From assembly GCA_039621445.1 (NCBI GenBank), contig CP154955.1:50869384-50933383 (forward strand): 64,000 nt of DNA, given 5' to 3'. The DNA comes from Euglena gracilis (Eukaryota; Euglenida; Euglenophyceae; Euglenales). Each line of letters starts with the position of its first letter. The first letter of the stretch is position 1. The notes under the pieces were generated by a model. The model was not told where the DNA came from. It saw only the letters and a program-made list of their open reading frames with translations, and ran no database searches. The translations under genes were made by a program, and so were the position numbers. This document shows positions 11,894 to 22,800 of this stretch, one piece after another.

Positions 11894-12886
11894 TTGGGGG
11901 GGAGGCCCAAGATTGGCTGCAACAGGGCCCCCCCAGAAGATAATCAGCCCCCCAGCCTTGTATGTACCACCACACTGCAGACACAGACCTTCCCTCATCA
12001 TTCAAAATCAGGGGGAAAGCCTGTCCTTGGAAAGCCCTATGGCAGGGCCAGCTGCAGCCCCAGTGATGGGGCAACCAGGGGAAAGGAACCCAGTGATGGG
12101 GCCTGGGGAATCCCCAGACACATTACACCCAGGGGTGCCCCCTTACAAGGCCCTGCAGGCCAGCCTTCCCCATTGGGTCAAAGCAGGTGCCAGCAGAGAG
12201 GTATTAAACCTGATAAGGGAGGGGGTTATGGCACATCTTCCCCTCCCCCCTCAAATGTCCTTAAAAGTTCCCTTCAAAACCCCCAAGAAATATTGACAGC
12301 CCAGAAAATTCTGAGAGAATACGAATGTGAAGGGGCAACCAGGCAGATCCCCCCACAGGAGGCAAAACATTTTGTCCCTTATTTCATCATTTCCAAAGAA
12401 AGACTGATTTCAGATTGTCGACAGTTAAATCTCCATTTCACCCCCCAGAAGTTCAGATTGAATCACATGAGAAACATCTTCCCATATCTAAGGAAAGGCT
12501 GGTTCTGTGGAAAAATAGATCTGAAAGATGCTTACTTCCACTTAAAACTGCACAGCAGCCTGGAAAAACATGTTTGTATGCAGGTGGGGGGGGAAACTTG
12601 GAAGTTTCAGTCTGCATGCTTTGGCATCAGCAGCCTGCCACAGAAATTTATGGCTCTCATGAGAGTCTGGGAAAGGAAATGGAGAAAGGAGGGAAAGGTG
12701 GTTTTCATCTACCTCGACGACATTTTGCTGTTAGCCCCCAGCAAACAGACAGCAGCCCAACATTTGGTAGAAATTCAACAGGAACTTTTACTGGCAGGTT
12801 TCAGATTAAACCTCCCCAAATCCTGTTTGGAGCCCACTCAGGAAATAAAGCATTTGGGCCAGTGGATCAATTTGAAAAAAGGATAA
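11894..12886 (+). CDS. Reverse transcriptase of DIRS copy B
   Basis: A 330-residue frame. Its second half carries ordered RT blocks: 'ISDCRQLN', 'GKIDLKDAYFHLKL', 'FGISSLPQKF', then the catalytic 'FIYLDDILLL', 'GFRLNLPKSC' and 'HLGQWINLKKG'. This pattern is typical of DIRS/Ngaro-type RTs, with a YLDD catalytic box. The N-terminal part overlaps the gag-like region in a different frame. A stop codon separates it from RNase H (12957 on), so a complete polyprotein would need readthrough; more likely the copy is decayed. Confidence 0.85.
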   Translation: MGGRPKIGCNRAPPEDNQPPSLVCTTTLQTQTFPHHSKSGGKPVLGKPYGRASCSPSDGATRGKEPSDGAWGIPRHITPRGAPLQGPAGQPSPLGQSRCQQRGIKPDKGGGYGTSSPPPSNVLKSSLQNPQEILTAQKILREYECEGATRQIPPQEAKHFVPYFIISKERLISDCRQLNLHFTPQKFRLNHMRNIFPYLRKGWFCGKIDLKDAYFHLKLHSSLEKHVCMQVGGETWKFQSACFGISSLPQKFMALMRVWERKWRKEGKVVFIYLDDILLLAPSKQTAAQHLVEIQQELLLAGFRLNLPKSCLEPTQEIKHLGQWINLKKG

Positions 12887-12916
12887 CTGGAGATTCCTCA
12901 GGAAAAATTAAAATCC

Positions 12917-13777
12917 TTGAGAAAGGAGCTAGGCAAGGTGCTCACAGCACAAAAAAATGAGCTGCAGAAAACTCAGCTGCATTGTGGGGCAGGTCAGAAG
13001 CTATTTAGTCTCCATGCCATTTCTCAGAATTCTGACAGATCAACTTTGCAAAATGGTGGATTTGCACACCAAGTGGGGTTGGGACCACACCCTGACCATT
13101 CCTCAGGGAGTCACAGATCAAATTGTGGAGTTAAAAACATTTTTACAGCCAGGGGTTGGCAGGGCATTTCAATCCAAGGCCTCTCAGGAACTCTTCTCAG
13201 ACAGCAGCACCTGGCAATGGGGGGGGCTGGACAAGGAATCAGGCCAAAAGGTGCAGGATTTTTGGAGGGACCTGCATGTCCTTCATATCAACCAAAAAGA
13301 GTTGCAAGCTGCAGTGGAAACTGTAAAAGCACTGGCCAAGCCAAAACAAACAATTGTGCTTCATGTCGACAGCCAGGTGGCTGTGAGTTATTTAACCAAG
13401 TGGGGAGGCAAAAATCCCTACCTCAATTCAATTTTAAAACCCCTGCTGATCATTGCCAAGAAAAGCAAATCAATTTGCAGGTGGTCTGGGTTCCCACAAA
13501 GGAGCAATTGGCAGACTCCCTGACCAGGGAGCAAAAGGACCCAGGGGATTATACCCTAAACCCAAACATCTTTCACCAAATTCTTCATTTTTTGAGGAAG
13601 GACATAACCCCAGAGGTGGATATGTTTTGCACACCCAGCAACAAAGAATTCCACAAGTTTGTTTGTCGATACCCCCACCCAGAGGCGTTGCTGGTGGATG
13701 CCTTGAGGGCAGACTTGAGGGACCTCCCCCCAGTTTATGCAAACCCCCCCTGGAGCATCATCCCCCAGTGGGTTTAG
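12917..13777 (+). pseudogene. RNase H and Dam-like methyltransferase segment of DIRS copy B
   Basis: In the 12957-13523 frame: 'LFSDSSTWQWGG' (first acidic box), 'INQKELQAAVETV' (glutamate helix) and 'VLHVDSQVAVSYL', together an RNase H domain that degrades the RNA strand. The overlapping frame ending at 13777 then gives 'VWVPTKEQLADSLTR', 'EVDMFCTPSN' and 'YANPPWSI', the last being an N-P-P-W box as in adenine methyltransferases carried by DIRS1-type elements. The switch between frames marks at least one frameshift. Confidence 0.7.
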
Positions 13778-13973
13778 AGGTTAATGGTAAACCCAGACCT
13801 GACTTGTCTGTTGATCGTACCCCACTGGGCTTCGACATCATGGTGGCGCCAATTAATTTCAATCAGGCAGCCAGGCAGCAAAGTTTTACTGGTACCCCCC
13901 CCAGTGGGGTCTGTTCACCAACTGCTGGGGGGAGGAGATGCCCCCCCCCCAAGGTGGAATTTGGCCTGCTTGA

Positions 13974-14880
13974 TTGTGTCAGGCAAATATTACAATCCCA
14001 GGAAATTTCGATGTCCAGTATCGACACTTACATAAAAAAATCTGGGAATTGTCAAGAGATATGACTCGGCATTCAGGACATTGGTGGGCCAATTGTTGCA
14101 CAAAAGGGTTGCCCCTGCAGGACTGCACAGTCCACAGGATGGCTGAGGCCATCCTTGATCTCGCTGTCCACAGCATCAACACTGCACGAAATGCATATGC
14201 AGCAGTTTTATTACTCCCAGGGTTTGGGTCATTGGGGTTTTCCCCTCTTTTGTCTCCATTGAAAAGGAAATGGAATTCCAATGTCTGCAAGTATGCCCAT
14301 TTTTGGGACCCCACTGATTTCTTAGAAAACATCATCAGAAAATCCAAACCCCTCTCAGACCTATCTGTAAAGGAGCTCAGAAACAGACTCATCATCTGTT
14401 GGAGGCCGTTGGCCCTCCACAGGGGGGTTGATTTAGCCAGGACACAGCGAAAAATCAGTTTCGTGGGAGAAAAAATTTTCATTTTATTGCAAAGGAAAGG
14501 GTGGCAATTCCCCAGATGGGAGGAAGTTTTGATTTTGCCACACACCCCCCTCATAATCTCCTGGCATTTATTGAAAGAATATGTGGAAAGGACAGCCCAC
14601 ATGATTGGGCACAAAAATAATTGTTATGGTCTTTGGATGGAAAAAGACCTTTGACAGCAGAAAGAGTGAATTCACTAACCAGAGAAATTCTGCAAGAGGG
14701 GGGGGGTGGACACCACCCACTGGAAACCCCACAGCACCAGAGGAGCTGGGGTTTTATGGTGAAAAAATGCTGGTTTGCAAGTGGAAGAAGTCCAGCAATT
14801 GGGTCAGTGGAAAAATTTTGGGGCCTTCCAAGCTCATTATTTACAACTCGGTGTCGTTTCAAAAATTCAAAATATTATGG
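13974..14880 (+). pseudogene. Tyrosine recombinase of DIRS copy B (frameshifted)
   Basis: The 13974-14654 frame gives the core-binding half and the first arginine region ('ELRNRLIICWRPLALHRG'). The H-x-x-R box 'HSTRGAG' is read at 14730-14750 in another frame, with a stop shortly after, and the C-terminal 'WKNFGAFQAHYLQL' (candidate nucleophile Y) lies near 14800-14845. The function would be cDNA circle integration. At least two lesions inactivate it. Confidence 0.75.
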
Positions 14881-14896
14881 CCCAAAGGGGGGTGCA

Positions 14897-14934
14897 CAGT
14901 ACCTCACCATCTCGAAGTGCGGAGCCCGAATGGT
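14897..14934 (-). repeat. Right inverted terminal repeat of DIRS copy B
   Basis: Exact reverse complement of 10776-10813. It is followed after one base by the inverted-repeat element at 14936-15373. Confidence 0.9.
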
Positions 14935-14935
14935 C

Positions 14936-15373
14936 TCGGACTCCCACGACAGAGGAAGGGGGAGGAAGGGACCAAGAGGGCGAAGCACAAGAAGATGGTG
15001 AGCCCAACCCCCCCACCCAAAAAATCAGCAGAAAAAGAAAGACATCACAACCAGAAAGGGGACCCCCAACCAAGCAACCCCAACCACCCCCCCAGAAACA
15101 CAAAGAGAGACAACCATCCCCATCGAGGGGGGGGGGCCACCAAGCAAACATGGGAGGGGGGGGGCGGGGCCACGACGGTTCAGCTTCGCCAAGGTGTCGG
15201 AGGAGGCCTCATCATCGCCAACTCCGGCAACAAAGGCGCAGTAAGAAGCACCCCCCGCGCACGCACAAACACACCAGAGCAGAACAGCCGGCAAGGAAAG
15301 CAGGACCTCACCATCTTCTTGTGCTTCGCCCTCTTGGTCCCTTCCTCCCCCTTCCTCTGTCGTGGGAGTCCGA
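14936..15373. mobile_element. Foldback-type element with 67-bp perfect inverted ends
   Basis: 14936-15002 is exactly reverse-complementary to 15307-15373. The interior carries, on the minus strand, the DIRS-end module ('ccttgccggctgttctg', 'gtgcgtgcgcgggggg'). At 438 bp with no coding frame it looks like a non-autonomous derivative of the DIRS ends. It starts one base from the right end of DIRS copy B. Confidence 0.75.
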
Positions 15374-15469
15374 AAAAATGGACATTTCAAAAGAGTATCA
15401 AGAATGTTGGGAAATCGACGGGCCCTGGCCCCCCATTTCCCAGTCCACTTCGGAAGTGCACTGGGATTT

Positions 15470-15610
15470 TCGAGATCGACACCTCGGGCTCCGCACTTTG
15501 CCCTTGTGAGGCCGTGCCTTGCTCGCCGGCGGTGTTGTGTGGATTGTTCGCTGCGTTGGGTCAGGAGTCCCTTCTTAGTGCCGCCTCGCCGGAGCTGGCT
15601 GATGATGTGG
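15470..15610 (+). repeat. Isolated DIRS-end module
   Basis: Contains 'cacctcgggctccgcac', 'ccttgctcgccggcgg' and 'gccggagctggctgatgatg', the same roughly 130-bp module as at 48155-48300 (+) and 10548-10690 (-). It stands alone, with no internal element attached. Confidence 0.6.
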
Positions 15611-15739
15611 CTCCGACTTGGCGTCGTGACTTCTTGCCCCTGGGGGGTGTCCCCCCCTCTCCCCCCCCTGGCCCCCACTCTCTGACCGAGGGCTTTTGAA
15701 GACAAATTTTCGTTTACGGGTGGGGGGGTCGGGCTCACA

Positions 15740-15840
15740 AGGTCTTTGTGCTTCGCCCTCGGTGTCCCTTCCTCCCTGGTCGGTTTTACTCGAGGGAGTA
15801 CGACACCCCCCGGTCAAATGGTTTTCTCGAGGGAGTGCTC
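15740..15840 (-). repeat. Partial copy of the 4628-4700 repeat
   Basis: On the minus strand it reads 'tactccctcgag', 'gaagggacaccgagggcg' and 'aagcacaaaga', matching 4628-4690 on the plus strand. This is a fragment of the same short element family. From here to 16890 I see only A/T-rich filler and no gene. Confidence 0.55.
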
Positions 15841-16892
15841 GAGTTCTTGTTTCCGAAGTTTCTTGAGTCCCATTTTCCACCGAGATTACCAAAAAAGTTG
15901 CCTTGCTTTGCCTTTTTTTCCTTCTGAGGGGTAAAATCATTTGGACGTTCCTTTTTTGGCCGCAATAAAGTTTTTTTGGGGGGGCGACCAGCTTTTTGGG
16001 CAAGCTTAAAATTACCAAAGTTTCTAACGTTTTCCAATGCATTGCCAAAAATACGTCAGAAAACTCAACCCCCTGAAACATTGTCTACACCCGAAACTGG
16101 GTTTTCTAACTTTTCGATTTCAACCTGAACCGACATTGAATTGGTGGCTGGATGGCTCTGCAACCACCCTTGGAAAATAGACGCCGTAAAAATTCTTAAA
16201 CTTCTCAAAATGTCTTGAAAACCCCTTCAAAAGAAATTGAAATTTTCGCCTTGAAAAATGCCTGCTTTTGGCACTTAAAAGTTATTTGGGGGGTCAAGAT
16301 TTTTCAAAATTTCAAAATCCAATCCAAAAATCTCCCCTCAAAAAACTCTTCAGCCCCGAAAACAAAAAATGACATAAATTTTTGATCGAGGATTGATTTT
16401 TTGAATGTCACCCATTTTTCATGTGTTAGACATTTCTGAGACAGCTTTGAAAATGGCCGAAATATACAGCAAACAAACCAATAAACCCACTCCCCAAAAA
16501 TAAACCCCCCCATGGAATTTTCAGCAACAGACCCAACAGAAAGCAGACCCAACAGAAAGAAGACACGACGACAAATAATCATCGGCCTGTGAAGAATTTG
16601 AGATAGTGGGAAGATGGATGACTCCCTCCGTGAGGCCCGAACTTCAAAAAAGCAAAAAAAAAATGCAAAAAAAAGATTCCTGATGAAAAAATCAACGGGA
16701 GGGGGATATACCTACTTTATATCCAGGGGGGGGGGCAGGGCTGCAAAACCTTGCACAGCGATGCAGATTGCAACAAAGGTATGGCTGGTTATGGATGCTG
16801 TGGGCAAGGTGAGAAGACTCTGAACTTGAGATCCAGAAAGTGAGTCCGCGAGCATGAGTTTGCACACATGCCGAACCAGAGGGCCTCTTTTT

Positions 16893-19800
16893 TCAATTTT
16901 TGAGAACGTGCGGCTGGCAGATCCTGCAAAGAACGTGGACAGCAGCACTCGGCAACCCTCCCAAACACTATTCAGCGCTTTCCCCTTTCTTGGCAATACC
17001 ACGCGCTTTGCCATGATCCAAACCCTCATTTAAAAACAGCGGTGGGCGGGGAGTTAAGGTGGGGCGTGCCACCGCACATCCCTACAAGCGCCATTTCCAA
17101 GGGAAAATTGGCTGGGTTGGCTGCGGTCAGGCGGGACCCAAACCGACACCTGGGGGGGGGGGATGTGCCTGATTTGGGCACCCCCAGGGGACATAGAAGC
17201 CAACTCCCACCTTCAAAATAAAAAATGCAATTCTCCATGAGGACTGGTTCCAGTGTGTAGGCAGAAAACAGAAGATGACGATGAAGGCAGATGGACACAG
17301 TGGGCACGCACCGATTCAACAGGAGCTGCAAATACATATACTCCACCATCTTGTTCTTTGTGGCCGAGTAATGGTGCCCGTCAGAATAGGTATCATCCCA
17401 GTGGAATGGAAAAGTGAGTGACCAGGCATCCAAATACTGAGAAGGAAGAAGAGAGGATTGTGCTTATTTATGTGCAGGTCTCGCCATATGACAACGCCAA
17501 CAAGCGAATGTCGCTCAATACAATTCACACACCTCCAGCCAAGGCTTTGTTCGGATATAATCTGCTGAAGCACGAACCTGACATATGACACGGAAAGGCA
17601 AAGAGGCCCTCGTCACGCGCAAACTCAAGCTTTTCTCACTAAGCCAAGGCTTCTGTTACGTGTTTGGTTGCCAGGGGATATTAAATGGATATTATTTGCG
17701 TTTGAGCTCCTGTTCTGTTTTGGATTATTTGGCTATGCGCAAACATAACTGAGGCATCATCACCCACCCGACACTTGCCACATACCTCATGGTTGGGTGC
17801 GAAGCCTTTGAAGAAAAAAAATCCCTTAAGCACCCCCCATGATCCTTGAATGAAATGGATTGTCATTAAAAATTTGGAACCGCTTCAGACAGGAGCTTTG
17901 CAATTACAAACCAAGGCATGAAGTTACAGTCCATAAACCAAAGGGGGAACACACAACAAGACTTCCTTGCATACCCCCCCCTGCATAACGCCATTCCAGC
18001 TGCCACAAAAGCGATCCTTGCCCGATAGTTGGTTTGCTGCGGTACCTATGAATTCGCTGGGGGTCCTGTGAGTTCATGTGGGTTTCAGTTTGCTGAAGAA
18101 CCGCCGTTCACTGGGAGGTTTTCATTCGAGGCAAATTTCATGAAAGATGGACAGCCTGGGCCCACCGAGAGACCCAAGAGCAGGATATGCCAGTGGGGCA
18201 AACCCACAGCACTCCGTGGCCTTCCCTTCCTTGCTTGTCAATCCAAAAAAAATCCAATAAAAAAACTACTGTGAATGTGTAAATGGACGATGATTGTCCT
18301 CAATTTTGGTGTGGATTAAATCCAGGTCGTACGACCACAAGCGGACAACCAGCTGCTTTTCTCTGGCCAATATTTCGGCAACCCTGGCATTTTTCTTGGC
18401 TAGCTTCAATAAAAATTCTCTGCAGCTCCCCTCGAGCCAAAATGCCAAACAAGGATTAAAAGCCCGGCCCAGGGGAGCAGAAAATATTAAATCCATCCGA
18501 TTTTTGTGTTTTCCAGCCACAGGGGTCTTTGTGTTGAGTATTGGCGAAGAAAATATGGGGCAGCTGGATGTGAACACAAAAAAGAAGAATGAACGCAAAA
18601 AAAATGGTGCAAGAAAGCCTTTGCTGCCTGTGGTCAGAATGCCTCCTTTTCGGGGGAAATTCCACAACGCCGCAGCACACACCGTGCCATCAATGATGAG
18701 AGGTCCCTGCAGGTATTTGTGTGGGTTGACGTACCAATTCCTATACTTGGGCCCTGCAGGGGCCTTGGTCGCACGCCAGATGAAGGTACTGTTGCCTGCG
18801 GTGTGCCAGTTGGCTCAGTTACCCATTCATGTGATGGGGCACAAGCATAAAAACAAAAAGGTGTTCGGTGTGAGATGTGGTGTCAGGTGTTCGGAACCCC
18901 AACCCTGAGTTCAACAAGGGGAGGCATGGCCAAAGCGGCTTTTTTCAAAAAAAAATGGGACTGGTGCATTTGGGACAACGTTTTCAAAAAACGTGAATAT
19001 TTTATGGCTCGAAACGCTGGCGAGAAAATTGACCTCTCGATGTTTTTTGAATCAAGTCCTCCTCAGGCATGAGGGGTAAGGTTAAAAATCCCCATCAGGC
19101 TGTTTTTGCCAACCCTTGGGGAGGGAGGGGGGGTCCGGAGCGCCTGTGAGTGCCTGCCCAGGCAGGCACTACCCCCCGGGGGGGTCGGATTTCGGCCTGT
19201 GCCCAGGCACATTCCTTTGAAAATAGGCTATTTTTTTTGGCTCCCCGGCGCCGAAGGCGCCGGGGTTGTACTAGGGCACTTTTGGCCGTGTGCCCTACCC
19301 CCCGGTCGGATTGGGAGTGCGCAGGCACCCCCCCGGGGTGGGGTCGGCACCCGACTAAAATACAGCCTGGTCCCCATTGTGTCTGTAATTTAATTAAGTC
19401 TGTCACGTGACACAGTCAACAAGCCCAGAGCTGCTTTGTGCCAATCCTCCCACTGAGGTACACTTCGGAAAGTTGGGCGAATAATTCCCCCGAACGACAA
19501 TCTGGCTTTTGCGTTGATCTCCAGAACCAAACAGAAATGAAGAAGCGGTGAGAGCGAATGAATCCCTGGGTTCTGTATCTGCTGGCCTCAACCAGAACCC
19601 CTTGAACTGAGGGGTATGAAGCTAATGCTTGGCAAGGCGTTTCTGGGGGGGACTTGAACCGGTTGCGGTAATATGGGTCAGCATTTCGACATATTTTCAT
19701 AAAATGAAATAAATATATTAGTATATAAATATTCCTCCAGTGAATGTCCAACACTTTTTTGCACTCTTGCACCAATTCTGGATGTGGATTTTTTTTGCCT

Positions 19801-22800
19801 TAAGCAAACTGGTCTCCAGCAGCACATCATCTTTATGAAGCCCCCCCCCCCAGGTGGTTCAGCCAGCCAAGCATCCCACCATTGTGAATGAATTTGGGAG
19901 AACCATGTTTGACTCCTTTCAATGCAACAAATCTGTAACTGCCAGGGGGGAGGGTCTGGGCGGCTGGAAGGTCACAGCGGTTTTTCAGTCGCAGACCCCC
20001 TATTGACAAATTTTGATTTTTTCATTCCTGTCCAGCCGCCTGAAGGGCTGAAGGGCTGCCGGATGGAAAGAAATTATTTGCATCGAAAGGGACAAACTCG
20101 GGGGGAAATGGGTCGAAAACGGACTGCCCAGCTCAAAATTTTACCTTATCAAATTTATTTATTGCGCTTTTCGATGTTTTGCATAATCTGAGTATTCTGG
20201 ATCCAGTTGAGCTGGATGGAGAACTGAGCTGGACCCCAGATCCTACTCAGCTCCAGCGGAAACCCTATCCCGGGAGAGGTCAGCCAGCAAGCTTTTTCCA
20301 GCAATGGTCCCACTGAAATTGCACCTCCCGCCGCCAAAAGTTGCAGCCCACTGCCACAACTTTGATGGGAATCCTAAAGAATATCAACAAGGATCGGGTA
20401 GGGCTCCACCAGAGGCAGGCGGTCTAATAAAAGCATCCTTGCTTTGATTGGGGGGGGGGATAATGCAGCAAATGTGGCCAACTGAAGTGCCCGATAGGTT
20501 GCAGCACCGCCCTCCCCATTAAAAGGATTTGCTTTGACCAAAAACAAAACAGAATTAAAAAGGCCAGAAGGCTTGACAAAGGGAGGAAATAAACAACAGG
20601 CAGGTTTTTTTATTACTTTTTTCAAAGCATGGCAACACCTCGGCCAGGTATCCCCTCCAAGAAATCGATTGCGAAGCGCAGCCGATGGGAGTAATTTGCC
20701 AACGTGTCATAAATGCCCTGTGCGGGGACAGGGAATGCCATACGCAACGCCTTGAGGCAAAATTGTCCCTGACTGGTCTTGGGGATCACACACACACACA
20801 CACACATACACACACACAACACACACACACACACACACACAACACACACACACACACACACACAACACACACACACACACACACACATTGTGGCACACCA
20901 GGGTGATGTTGTAGAGGAAAACATCATGCATGCCGCTGTTGATGAGAACGAAATCTGGGCGGTGGTCCGCACTAAATATGGCACGCAGGCGGTCCTGTGG
21001 AAAATCATCCGCCCGAAAACCATTGAAAACGGCGGGGCTGGCACGTGTGGAAATTCAAACAATAAGCAAACAAGCCATAAAAACGAAAGACGTTGGCTTT
21101 TTTGCTCAAACGAAGAAAAGCTTACCGCAAAAGAACATATGTGTCTTTTGGGGGGCCCCAAACAAGAGCCATCCAAGACAGAAGAGCCACACGCGCAAAA
21201 AAAAAAAACTGCCATCCTTGTTCTGTGGCAAAATTTGCATTTGGGGTCTGCTTGTACATCCCAATGGGATAAGCAAAGATGACTTTCATGTGCGGCAGTC
21301 GCTTCTTTTGCAAACCTCCCCGGGGAAACATACATCTCTTCATGGACCTCAAGGGGATTTGCTGAGCCAGGGCCAGGCTCAAAATTTGGCCTCCGTGGCA
21401 GGATCCTCAGGTTTTCAGGCCCGACTGTTTCCCAGGGGGCAGGTCCGTTGGGTTTCCCAAACATGCCCAGCACCACACACCTGGTGGCCGGGGTCGGTGT
21501 AGGTCCGCAGGCCCCAGTGAAGCCCGTAGTGCTCCGGGTGGCCGTTCCAGACCATCTGGATGCGGACGCGCTGCCGGCGGTCGTGCGGGTTCACGAGCAC
21601 TTTGTCATAGTTACGGAATTTCTTCCACGTGGGGCCCACGCTGCTCTCCGAGTGGCCCCGTCCACACGTCACTTGCTCACAGATCTCCTGGAAAACATCA
21701 AAAAAAAATAACACAGCCACTTTCACCACCACTCAATCACTTCCGACCCACGACCCAGATTGGCCGATCCAGCCAGGCTTCTTGAAACAGAACCCCTGGG
21801 GGATGGGGCACACCCGTGGGTGGGGGTCTGTTTTTGGGTCCAACCTGGGGTCCTCCCAGGGAAATTTCCTTTGAAATGAGCATTTTCAGACGCAACGGTT
21901 CAATGTCAGTCGACGAGGAAAGAGGTTCTCAGGCCCTGACCACAAGGGAGAGGGGGATTGCCCGGAGAAAGCCAAGGGGGGTCCGGACCGACCCCGGGGA
22001 ACCCAGGATGCCCTCAAAATCCAAAATCTGCCTTCCAGCGCTCCGCAGCACAGAAAAATTCCAGCAAATTTTTGCTCAAAAAAATACCCACAGGCGCATT
22101 TTGGGTCGATTTTGGCAGGCCCACGCTTTGCGTTGCGCTGGTCCAACATTCGGTCTCCACTGTTTATGTGGGAGTGTCCCCTCACTCTCCTTCACCAGGG
22201 GGGGGGTCCAGATAACCCCCTCCCACCTGCCCACACATTAAACCCTAGGTGGTAGTGAGTCCTGTGGAGGCAAACAGCAGCGTGGTGGGGCCGTTCACCT
22301 TGTCGCCCTCCCGGACGTTCAGCAGCTGCTTCACGAACTCGAGGTAGTCCTCCTGCATGGTGGAGTCCCCTGGACGGGAGGTGGAACAGCCCTCCCGCCC
22401 CACCGCACCCTGCACCACAGCGATGCGCAGTGACAGCCCGCCCCAAATGACGTGGCAGGGGGTCAGGCCTCATCAACTCCCCCCCTCCCAGTTAGACTGT
22501 CAGATGGTTTTCTTCACTCAAGACTTGTGACGAAGGAACCCCCCCAAAAAAATGCAGCGGAACTCGCCACCCGTATTCAACACCCCAGCCCGGACAACAT
22601 GCTCAAATCACACTGCGCGATGTCGCACATCTGGGCATGTGGGGGGCCCCCTCACGCCCACCTGCCCACGATCTGACGTCCCAATCGCACATATGTGCAA
22701 GCTTGATTCGTCAGATCATGTGCATGCGCACACGATCTGCTCCCGAGTTTGTGACGTGTCCCTTGGTGCTGTGGTCCCTGGCATGGGCAGCGACGCTCAG

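Larger units (their letters stand above)
10776..14934 (+). mobile_element. DIRS-like retrotransposon, copy B, with perfect terminal inverted repeats
   Basis: A 38-bp sequence at 10776-10813 recurs as its exact reverse complement at 14897-14934, giving an element of 4159 bp. Order on the plus strand: basic/Q-G-rich gag-like region, RT, RNase H, DNA-methyltransferase-like segment, tyrosine recombinase. No LTRs, integrase or target-site duplication are seen, which separates it from Ty1/copia and Ty3/gypsy. Coding frames contain stops and shifts (for example near 12884, 12950 and 14655), so it is probably inactive, yet its identical ends suggest it is younger than copy A. Confidence 0.9.

Noticed and set aside
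11052-12296. 414-codon open frame as the DIRS gag
   Set aside because: Conserved words shared with copy C (DGHG-W-T, RRTRR-like) are in another frame; this frame is biased by the repeat and looks like a shadow.
21122-21382. Protein-like frame inside the intron between esterase exons 21687-21481 and 20994-20887
   Set aside because: The two exons join directly in phase and match the family spacing without it.
20622-21476. 285-codon minus frame through the CA repeat
   Set aside because: Cys/Val runs come from the (TG)n tract; the real exons of the esterase are smaller and partly in other frames.
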